A stretch of DNA of 64,000 nt from Rhexocercosporidium sp. MPI-PUGE-AT-0058 (Eukaryota > Ascomycota > Leotiomycetes > Helotiales): positions 3,658,001 through 3,722,000 of the forward strand of contig JAGTJL010000002.1 of assembly GCA_020746875.1 (NCBI GenBank). The letters run 5' to 3'. The translations under genes and the position numbers were made by a program. The notes beneath the pieces are model-generated. The model searched no databases, had not been told where the DNA came from, and saw nothing but the letters and a program-made list of their open reading frames with translations. Shown here piece by piece: positions 44,504 through 52,436 of this stretch. Each line of letters opens with the position of its first letter. Within the stretch, counting starts at the first letter, position 1.

Positions 44504-44926
44504 ATGCCGCATAATAGTCTCAGCAAAATGGATGCTCCACGAATTACAGAACGCAACAGGAGGATTCAAAAAAAGCGAGAAAATCAGACTATAGATAGAA
44601 GAAAGGAAACACTGATAAAGAAAGCCTTCGAACTTGGAGAGTTTGATGGTATCGACGTAGCTGTGATCATTTGCAAGCATGGCCGATATACTACATTCAA
44701 ATCTACAGATCGGACAACATGGCCACCATCCAAGGAAGAGATTGTAAGTAGTTACTTGTCTTATTAAGCCAATATGAGTTCTGACCTGATTCAGCAAGCT
44801 GCCTACCCTCTCCCGAAGAATTTGCTAGCAGAAGATGTGAAGAAGCGCATCTCTAGGTGTGGTAAATTATCTCCGAAGAATGATGGGCTAAATAATGATA
44901 TGCCGGGCTGCCAACGAAGCTGCTGA
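44504..44926 (+). CDS. Small MADS-box-like protein, probably truncated
   Basis: Spliced frame of 123 residues from exons 44504-44743 and 44795-44926 (51-base intron), joined EEI-QAAYPLPKNLL. The segment RRKETLIKKAFELGEFDGID then VAVIICKHGRYTTFKS aligns with the MADS (SRF-type) core pattern: basic helix, KKA.ELG, then hydrophobic strand. It is a divergent short MADS-like type known from fungi, not the canonical Mcm1/SRF. The Met at 44528 is an alternative start. The reading frame ends after PGCQRSC soon after the second exon, while a long acidic continuation typical of a full protein is found downstream with a stop in it (next entry), so the gene is likely decaying. Confidence 0.6.
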
Positions 44927-45082
44927 ACTTGGCTTTCAAAAACGTCCACAGCGACTCTTCCTGCGTCACTAGGCTTATCATATCACCATACCTCGAGTTT
45001 TATCCTAATATGCATGTAACTGGAATGTCGATGTTTGTCCTGCCGTCCACATCGCTGCATATGTTATGGTCTTCTAGGTTCA

Positions 45083-45319
45083 CTCGAAGCCGTGGAATTC
45101 GTGAGGACAAGCATCGACCCGTTCGCAGCGTCGGGGGAGCAATAAGAGGTGGAAGAGGAGGAGCATTATGGCGAATGGGATGACGACGAGCTCGATTGGT
45201 TGGACACTGATACTGATGAGGATGACGAGGATGAAGTGGACCGGAACAGAGGAAGCGGAAGGGGTTTCCAGACACCTGTTCAACTATTGCTAAGCGCCGA
45301 AAAGCGAGCCTTGAGATAA
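45083..45319 (+). pseudogene. Detached 3' part of the MADS-like gene with an in-frame stop
   Basis: One frame reads LEAVEFVRTSIDPFAASGEQ, a TAA, then EVEEEEHYGEWDDDELDWLD and on to EKRALR-stop. The composition is coherent on both sides of the TAA, so the stop probably arose in a CAA codon. A splice acceptor (TTCTAG) precedes it at about 45076. I infer that it once was the last exon of the MADS-like gene; the phase of the join could not be resolved, so it could be a separate gene remnant. Confidence 0.5.
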
Positions 45320-45830
45320 TTTGATTTTTTCTTTCGCTGAGTTGTTCCTAGATTTGACATAGGCAATTTATTCTAGAGCATTTCAATCTTTTTATCTAAA
45401 TAGATTCCAATTAAAGAACATGGAATTGTGAATGCCTTTAGTCGGCGGCCTGCAGGCGGGGAAGCTAAGGCCTGAAAGCTACCGGATCAGCGCTTTTCTC
45501 TTTGTATTTCGAGCTACTACATCGCACTTTGGCGCCATACACACTGGAAGTGAATGTGCATGTCAAAGTTAAGCGAATACAGCGACTGAAGTTGAAGATA
45601 CATCAAAAGCTTGTGGACTGAACACACCCGCCACTTCTCAAAACAATGGACGCTACCGCTGGGTAGACACACGTGCCACTGTGGGCGGGCCAACTCGGTT
45701 GGAATCGGCAATGGGTGGGCTGTAAAGGATTCGAGAGTAAGTTACCCTTGATTACCACTTACCTAGGTAGGTGGTTCCAGGGATTCCCCAGGCTTCGCTT
45801 AATGTACCTGCAGAACGGTACCTGAATCTT

Positions 45831-45858
45831 AGATCTCAGATCTCAGATCTCAGATCCC
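45831..45858. repeat. Tandem AGATCTC repeat
   Basis: Four 7-base units, the last AGATCCC, about 170 bases before the ATG of the HIUase-like gene. Each unit holds a BglII-type AGATCT palindrome. Confidence 0.9.
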
Positions 45859-45937
45859 AGATTCCGATTTGAGTAGCTGCGCCAATTGTCATTAGCAGAA
45901 TAAGCGCCCTATCTTGTATCCTGCATTGCTGGTGGGC

Positions 45938-45945
45938 TATATAAC
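45938..45945 (+). promoter_or_regulatory. TATA box of the HIUase-like gene
   Basis: TATATAAC, 84 bases before the ATG at 46029. The position fits a core promoter. Confidence 0.5.
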
Positions 45946-46028
45946 AGATTCGGAGGCTATCATTTTCAGGACATCAACACATTCTTATATCAAAAATCCA
46001 AGAGTCCTTACCAAAATTCATCATCGAT

Positions 46029-47054
46029 ATGTCATTTCCAAATATTTCTTGTTCAGTGGTGGACCGTCGCAACGGCCGACCAGTCGCTGGACTTTCAGCC
46101 ATTCTTCGTTGCCTCCAGCCCCAGCTAGACCCTGCTCTGCCTGATGATTACACGAAGCGCGTCCTTCAAAACAACGAGTTCAGAGCAGAAACCGACTCCG
46201 ACGGCTGGATACTTCAGCAATGGCGAGCGCGGGATGCTCCAGATTTGAGTCTTCTTCAATTCCTGTGGATTGGCAACCAGATCCGCGAAACAACCGTTTG
46301 GCAGATGGGATTCCTTACCACTGAGTACTTTGCACCTACCCAGCCTCGCTACGTATTCGTCGACGTCAATTTTGTTCTCCATCGAGACCGAGATTCACCA
46401 CACATCTCGTTGTGTCTTGACTTAGATGGCTACGGAGCTTGCCTTGAGCCTTTCAAGGAAGTTCAGCGACGCACTCAGCAAGCCAAATTCTCACAAAAGC
46501 AACAGAAAGCTCTGATGGAACCCTCTCCGAACGAATCGTATCCAGACCAGTCAGCATATAAACGTCCCTGGGCAGAACACTCAAAGCAGAAGATCCTCCA
46601 GGTCCGTCGCCGCAGGTCGCAGTACACTGGAGACTCTCGTGGGCAGCAGTCGATGCTCAGATGTCAAACCGCTGATATAAGCAAGCCAAATGGTACGACT
46701 TCTGGTCCCTTTGACAACCTCATCGTTGATGCTGTAGACCAAACCAATCCGATCATCGTTGATGCAAGCATCCCAGCCGATCCTATCCTCGTTGACACGG
46801 CGGTTATCTTCAAAACTGACCAAGACGACACGATCATCGTTGACGCCGGAATCAAAACCGAAGGGATAAACGTTGATCATTGCGTCCAACCTGGCGCAAG
46901 TGTCAGCGTCCAGGCTAACATGGCTGCCGACACGGACAGCGAACGTCCCTGGCCCGCAGTCAATACTGCGGTTGGTACGGCAGGCACCGAGCCGAAAGGG
47001 CTAGGTCTAGTTCTCCGCAGAAGCACTCGCCAGGCAAAGAAAACGATGAAGTGA
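46029..47054 (+). CDS. Transthyretin/HIUase-like protein with tandem IIVDA motif array
   Basis: Single-exon protein of 341 residues. Residues 1-138 follow 5-hydroxyisourate hydrolase (transthyretin fold): ISCSVVDRRNGRPVAGLSA, then TDSDGWI, MGFLTTEYF and SPHISLCLDLDGYGA in the proper order. The C-terminal catalytic YRGS tetrapeptide of true HIUases is missing and the expected His residues are mostly replaced, so enzyme activity is doubtful. Residues 145-212 are Gln/Lys/Arg-rich. Residues 230-284 hold five similar motifs, LIVDA, IIVDA, ILVDT, IIVDA and INVDH, each followed or preceded by acidic residues, resembling a SUMO-interacting array. The C terminus is basic (RRSTRQAKKTMK). Divergent relatives with the N-terminal fold exist in fungi; I know no description of this tail. 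Confidence 0.72.
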   Translation: MSFPNISCSVVDRRNGRPVAGLSAILRCLQPQLDPALPDDYTKRVLQNNEFRAETDSDGWILQQWRARDAPDLSLLQFLWIGNQIRETTVWQMGFLTTEYFAPTQPRYVFVDVNFVLHRDRDSPHISLCLDLDGYGACLEPFKEVQRRTQQAKFSQKQQKALMEPSPNESYPDQSAYKRPWAEHSKQKILQVRRRRSQYTGDSRGQQSMLRCQTADISKPNGTTSGPFDNLIVDAVDQTNPIIVDASIPADPILVDTAVIFKTDQDDTIIVDAGIKTEGINVDHCVQPGASVSVQANMAADTDSERPWPAVNTAVGTAGTEPKGLGLVLRRSTRQAKKTMK

Positions 47055-48150
47055 TGGAAGTACGATGAATTTTGAAACGAGAAGTATAGGTCTTTCTCAG
47101 GGGTGGAGAGGGGGAGGCGAGGAGTCATTTTGGGTTTTTTTCCTTGGAATTTTTCATATATGTATAACAAGAGCAATGAAATGATCAAAATATATGGCGA
47201 AAGCATCACAGACCCTTTGCCATCCCCCTCTTCAAAAAAGAACCAAGCCACATGACTTATTTCTTCCTCCCCGCCTAATCTTGAAATATGGTTGCAGAAA
47301 CCTCTCACGATACCACAAGCCCCTGGACAGCTAGCTGCTTTCGAATGACCATCACATATAACTTAGATCCCCCATATTTGTGGCCATACTTCAAGCGCTG
47401 CCTGCAATTCCGGGCTTAACTGAGACGATCCTTCACGTTGCCAGGAGCATAATAGTGTTTATGGCAGCTTACTTAGTACTTGTGAAGAGATTAAACAAGG
47501 CGGAAAGTCAGTAGGAAGCGGACCTAAAAACTTGAGGGCGGCGCAGCCTTGCCACCGCTCAGCGACGTGGCCATGCTCCGAACTTCCCGTGCCGTCTGCC
47601 ATCAAGGTTGCCAACAAAGGCAAAATAATCAACAAGATAAGACTTGTTGAATTGCTGTAGATGTATACCAAAACTACAATCTCAAATTTGAACCGGAGAT
47701 CATTCCCCCCAAGCACCAGCTCCACATTCAACGTGATATGAGCGAGATTTCCATCATCGATCTTGTCACTGCTCACTTAAAGTGGCTCAGCCTAGATATG
47801 TGGCCGGGGACCTCTGGTGAATCAACAGGCTGCCCCGTGCTTCTGCTCAGAGGATGATAGGGACGAGGGTGGCACATGCGAGCGTTACATAGTTCCTGTC
47901 TGCATCTGGCTATTCGTCGCCGGGATATCCCAATTCTTCATTGAGCTGCCTTAAGCTCGAACTAGGCCCATCTCAAGCTTTCCACCATGTCTGGATGGGC
48001 AGCAGAAAATTTGTTGAATCCAGCCTAGGTGGAGAACGGAATGAACGTTGATAGAGGGAGATCGAGACCGGTCCAATCGCTCCTTGAGTAATCCAAGCTT
48101 TTGCAAGATCTTCTTACTCCGTGTCTGGTGGTAGCATGCGTTGTTCAACA
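47055..48150. other. Intergenic
   Basis: No supported gene. A frame on the minus strand (47308-46877) overlaps the HIUase-like gene and is a shadow; others lack motifs. Confidence 0.35.
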
Positions 48151-48450
48151 TTACTGACGCAGAACTAGTTGCCTGCTTCTTGCCATGCTGCCCCCAAATT
48201 CGAACCTCGCAGATTTTAGATTGTGAGATGGGCACTTTTGAAAATCTCCAAGTACCGGATCAATGAAAGTTCGTTTCTCAGGGTTGGGGGTCGGGTTCGA
48301 GGCGCGCGGTTTGAGATGTGGACGATTGTAGACAGGCACTTCGTTCTCGTCTTCGTGCCGGTCCTGGCGTGGAAAGAGGAGCACACCAGAGACTGGGACT
48401 CGAGTTCCGAGGAACGGGCAATTCTTCCTTAGGGCAGTTGCAGTGCACAT
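48151..48450 (-). CDS. Possible small protein, weak call
   Basis: A frame of 99 residues starting MCTATALRKNCPFLGTRV and running through RPHLKPRASNPTPNPEKRT. It opens with the MC...C pattern of short cysteine-containing fungal proteins like the one at 51545, but the rest is unlike them. A further piece ending in RQLNEELGYPGDE (about 47945-47911) might be its last exon; the join could not be proved. Could be chance. Confidence 0.25.
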   Translation of the reverse strand: MCTATALRKNCPFLGTRVPVSGVLLFPRQDRHEDENEVPVYNRPHLKPRASNPTPNPEKRTFIDPVLGDFQKCPSHNLKSARFEFGGSMARSRQLVLRQ

Positions 48451-48848
48451 CGTGGATCGACTTCCTGTGAGTGGCGTGAATGAGGGGATCGGGAGTTGGC
48501 GCGTCCTGCCATGTCGACAAGTCGCTAAAACTGGTGGATTGAGTGGATGATGGACCGCCCGCGATACTGTAAGCGCCCGCACTGGTATCCTGTCGGCGTC
48601 CGCAGCTTGGCGCATATGCATATTATCAGGGATGCAGGAACCTGAGTTCCTTGATCCTGGTAACTTGTTGGCAGCTCCAAGCCCTCACTTAAGCATGTCA
48701 ACTGCCAGGGTTGTTGGAGCTCGTTTCCGAGTTCCCTGATCTGACTTTCATGGAATATTTTTGAATATTTTACTATCCAATACTTTAACAACATGCGGAT
48801 TCGCTCACACCGCCCAATCTGCGTAGCAATCATTTCGTCCCAAGCATC
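48451..48848. other. Intergenic
   Basis: No supported gene; a minus-strand frame here (48866-48525) has no motif. Confidence 0.3.
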
Positions 48849-49331
48849 ATGGCCATCCTCGTTCATCTCAAAACGGAAGTCCTCTGCCTATCATGTCATC
48901 GACGGGTCCTCACGACATGGAAGTCATATATGGTGTGTATCCATATTGTTGGGGTATGGAAGTTCCTCCGCATCGGCGCTGGCGCCGATTCCGTGAAGGT
49001 CGCCTTTTGCACAGTCTGCCCTGCTTGCCCCGGTGGCAAGGCGATTGCAACCGGAGATTCATCAGGTGAAGATATTGGCGAAGATGAATTCGACGAGGCT
49101 GAGGATAAGTTGGATAAGATACAGCTTTTGGCAGCATCGAAACTCTTACGTGACACCATGACCGACATTAAGAAGGGGAATGATATTGTCATCATCGAAA
49201 TATTCGAAGTGGTGGAGAGGTGCTTGACAAAGGTGCGGCCTCTAATTGAAGTTGGAAAGGACGTGAGATTTCTGTGTGATGATTTGCCTTGGGTATCTGC
49301 TGGGGGGAGAAATTCTGTCGTTCAGTCCTAA
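48849..49331 (+). CDS. Hypothetical protein, 160 residues
   Basis: ATG-started frame without introns. It has Cys pairs at the start (LCLSCHRR) and in FCTVCPACPGGK that could bind a metal, an acidic segment (DIGEDEFDEAEDKLD), then a helical part (KLLRDTMTDIKKGNDIVIIE, EVVERCLTKVRPLIE). No known family. GTGTGT after TCATATATG and an AAG acceptor further on allow a shorter spliced form. Confidence 0.42.
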   Translation: MAILVHLKTEVLCLSCHRRVLTTWKSYMVCIHIVGVWKFLRIGAGADSVKVAFCTVCPACPGGKAIATGDSSGEDIGEDEFDEAEDKLDKIQLLAASKLLRDTMTDIKKGNDIVIIEIFEVVERCLTKVRPLIEVGKDVRFLCDDLPWVSAGGRNSVVQS

Positions 49332-50131
49332 TGCGGGAGCAGTTGTAGAGAGGTGTGGAATGGAACAATGCATTCAGGAATTCGTGTATTATGTAATAAG
49401 TCTTTATCTACCACTAGCACTACACAACCTTTGAAAGTCGCATTGCAATCGATGGTCGCACCCATGAAGATATTAATTTAGTTGGTTGAAGGCACACCTC
49501 TCAGGATTGGCCGATATTTCCCCAGAAGGTCACAGCCCGCTTACCCCACAGTAACAGCCGCAAATTTCCCGAGGCCGACGCTAGGCCAACGCTAATATGA
49601 TCGAAGCTTTGTTTCGAAGGGACATTAACTTCCATCCCCTACTGTTGGCGGGATGGCTGGCGTTGGAAAGATTGACATTTGGGGACCCTTCAACACCGTG
49701 TGAGGATCACCTACAACCTAGTACGTGCGATTTCATGCATTCCTGGACGAGACGGGACACTGTACCATCAAGATGATAACTGAAGAGCAGGGCGTGGTGG
49801 ATACGACCGCGGCACTCCCAATGTCTCAATTTACTGCTATCAACGGGACGGAGCAACGCCTTATGGTCATACCAGATGCTGTTGACGAAAGATCTTATGA
49901 ATGGCCCAGAATGTTTCCTCCAGAACCAGAGACTTTGACTATTTACACTACGATAAGTATGATTATATTGTACAGTTCTACCCAGATCCTTTGTAAAATA
50001 AATCAAAAACAATAAAACGAGCCTCATAATTCTCCTGTCTAGCCGAGCCTCGCCTATGCATTGCCTGTTACTTCTTCCACACGGGCTTCAACCTTGCTGC
50101 GTCCAGTAGACGATCCAGGACCAATTCCCGC
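49332..50131. other. Intergenic with one possible gene fragment
   Basis: From about 49731 to 50015 the plus strand reads FHAFLDETGHCTIKMITEEQ and on to SYEWPRMFPPEPETLTIY, which looks like protein, but has no ATG at its start and no joined exon. It is best treated as a fragment or a chance frame. Confidence 0.3.
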
Positions 50132-50980
50132 TCACATCTCAGGGGAGGTCAGCATATCGCAAAGGTCGAGTGCGATATCCATAGGCTTCGAAAGCGCCCC
50201 CGACTGGTGCTTTTGCTGAAGCTTCTTTATGGCCCCCTCTATATCTTCTGCTGTCTCGAATTTCTCATCCCAGCAATCGCGAATGATGTCTCCAGCCAAA
50301 ACACAGGTCACGTCAGGGAACTCCTCTGCAGCATACTTCTTCTCGACATCGTCGGTCCCTAGTTCCTCAAAGGGCATTTCCCAGGCCATGATCTCGTAGA
50401 TAGCTGATCCCAGAGCAAAAAGTTCCCGTTTAATATATGGGCGGTCTTCGAAACCCCGACCACGGAGGGGTAATTCATAGCGGATCTCTTCGACAATGTT
50501 ATTCTCGGATGGATTTCCATCTCTAGCGCTTCCAAAGTCGCCAACCTTGACGCGCCAATCAGGAAACAATAATAGATTGCGACAACTGATATCGCAGTGT
50601 ATTATATTCTTTGAGTGCATATGAGCTATTCCGCTCGTCACTCCAAGAGCCATATTCAGCCGGTCTTCCTCAGATAGAGGCGTAGTCTTATTATTTCTAA
50701 TAAACTCTCGGACATTGCCATGTAACGCTCGCTCTAGTCGTAGGGAATGTACACTCGGATGAACTTCGACAAGGCCGTAGCACCGCAAGATGTGAGGATG
50801 TTCGCCGAGCAGCCGGTACACATGGTCTTCCTTAGCCAAAAGCTTTTCGCAGCCATTTTCCTCTCTAAGTGCAAGAAGCTGATCTCCATCCCAAGCTTCA
50901 TAACCTTTGAGCACAGTCTTCCCGTCGTTTGCTGCAGTCACGATTGAGGAACCACCGATGCCAAGAAGTGTGTTCGACAT
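50132..50980 (-). CDS. Small protein kinase (HCD variant)
   Basis: Single-exon protein of 282 residues, little more than a catalytic domain. Seen: a glycine-rich loop GIGGSSIV (7-14), the ATP-binding Lys in VLKGYE (25), the catalytic loop HCDISCRN (128-135) and VGDFGSA (147-152), then a P-loop-less C lobe with IYEIMAWEMPFEELG. The HRD Arg is Cys, so activation-loop phosphorylation may not be needed; Asp and the following Asn are kept, so activity is plausible. Short stand-alone kinases of this sort are abundant in filamentous fungi, often near other variable genes. I start at Met 50980 because the loop follows at once; an ATG at 51028 is also in frame. Confidence 0.82.
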   Translation of the reverse strand: MSNTLLGIGGSSIVTAANDGKTVLKGYEAWDGDQLLALREENGCEKLLAKEDHVYRLLGEHPHILRCYGLVEVHPSVHSLRLERALHGNVREFIRNNKTTPLSEEDRLNMALGVTSGIAHMHSKNIIHCDISCRNLLLFPDWRVKVGDFGSARDGNPSENNIVEEIRYELPLRGRGFEDRPYIKRELFALGSAIYEIMAWEMPFEELGTDDVEKKYAAEEFPDVTCVLAGDIIRDCWDEKFETAEDIEGAIKKLQQKHQSGALSKPMDIALDLCDMLTSPEM

Positions 50981-51544
50981 TACGAGGAGGTGAAAGAATG
51001 AAAACGTTGTCTTTTTAAGAGCTAGCAACGGGTAGGTGTACGTGTAATGCGCGAGGCAGTCTTAATGTTTGAAATGTGTCATAATATCGAAGTGATGTTG
51101 AAACCTAACGACTCCAGAAGTCGGAACAACGTTTGGCCTAGTGACTTTTCCGCCACTCTTACCTCAGGCACGCAGGCAATCATCCGAAGGGAGTAAGGCT
51201 TTACCGGAATAAAATAATTCCACTCCGAAGATCACGTTAATCATAACTCCATATGGTCGAGGACTTCACCGATTAGGTATAGTCAACCATAATGGCCTTT
51301 GTGCCTTCATTCATTCATTTATTCATACAGATAGCGTCTGTAGCTTCAATCACGTGCATTGACTGTAAGCCTTGACACCAAAAAAGAAAACTACTCCAAC
51401 TAAAGACTCCAAGCGTATTCTCTATCCTCGCCGATCCTAAAACTTAAGGTTACCTAATAGTATATAGAAAAGAGTAAAAAAAGCCATACATGGAAGACTG
51501 ATTTAACGTCTATATATTGATTAGTTATGTTCGATAGTGACATG
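50981..51544. other. Intergenic
   Basis: No gene seen. Contains the promoter of the kinase gene and AT-richer sequence near 51380-51540. Confidence 0.35.
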
Positions 51545-51751
51545 CTATCTAACGTACTGAGGACAGATAGGGCATGGACCCCCAACTGAGGCAGAGGCCC
51601 ACGCTGCTGAAGTGTCCTTGGTCAAGTTAGGACAGTAGAGACCCTTTTGATCGTTGTCACAAGGCTTTGTGATGACTCGTTGGCTGGTCGTATGCTTTGG
51701 TTCCTTGGAACAAGACCTGTATCTTTTGACATAATCCGTATACCCGCACAT
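51545..51751 (-). CDS. Small cysteine-containing protein (68 residues)
   Basis: Starts MCGYTDYVKRYRSCSKEP, then CDNDQKGLYCPNL and ends GGPCPICPQYVR. The pattern MC..T..VK...C ... C ... CP ... GGxCPIC is that of short ascomycete proteins with conserved Cys, possibly one zinc site (CPICP). No signal peptide, so it is probably intracellular. The frame continues upstream to 52081, but that part has no resemblance, so the MCG start is preferred. Role unknown. Confidence 0.6.
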   Translation of the reverse strand: MCGYTDYVKRYRSCSKEPKHTTSQRVITKPCDNDQKGLYCPNLTKDTSAAWASASVGGPCPICPQYVR

Positions 51752-52436
51752 GGTGAATGTAATGCGATAGGCTGGGTGACAATAGTGTTTGTGAATAGAG
51801 AATGGATTTTCGAGTTGACTCTTCCTAGAGAAGATAGGCCTTGTTATATAGTGCTGGTAGGATAGCAGGATAATGACGCTTACCTCGTTTGCGGCGGAAC
51901 TGATAGAGGATTTCTCAACCAGGTTGCGACCAAGCCAAGGCAGCAGTTGGTCAAGACATGTGGAAATGGCGCGAGTGGAGGTGCCAGTTCGAGCTCGCTG
52001 CAGATACAGAGGTAGGTGCGGGGTCGAGGCCAACCGGCGGTGTTGTGAACCAATAAGATATGCATTGGGGGGGGGTTGCATGTACTCGGCTCGACCCGGC
52101 CCTTCTTGCGCTAAGTCTAGGAGGCACTACAGTATCAGTGACTCACATCACAGCTACTGTACTGCATCCGGAAAAGGCCGCAGCAGGAGCAGGGGTTTGA
52201 TGGAGTGAGGAAGGTACGAAGTAGCTGTCAAAGGAATCGATTGGACCTCCTCTTCAGAGCTTCCAAAAGAGCCTGCTCGGTGTGGGAGGTGCAGGTGCGA
52301 CGGTCGTAATGTGTACTTTTGCAGGCCTCAAACCCGCAATGGATGCGAGCCAGGTCAATGATTACGAGGTGATGAGGGAGGATACATCACATTATTGCAG
52401 GAAGACATCGCCGTAAAACGTGACTTATGCTGTAGA
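51752..52436. other. Intergenic
   Basis: Promoter of the small cysteine protein gene and 3' flank of the next minus-strand gene. No gene. Confidence 0.35.

Larger units (their letters stand above)
45320..46028. other. Intergenic, promoter of the HIUase-like gene
   Basis: No gene read apart from the repeat and TATA box listed. A minus-strand frame (45711-45517) is open without motif. Confidence 0.35.
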
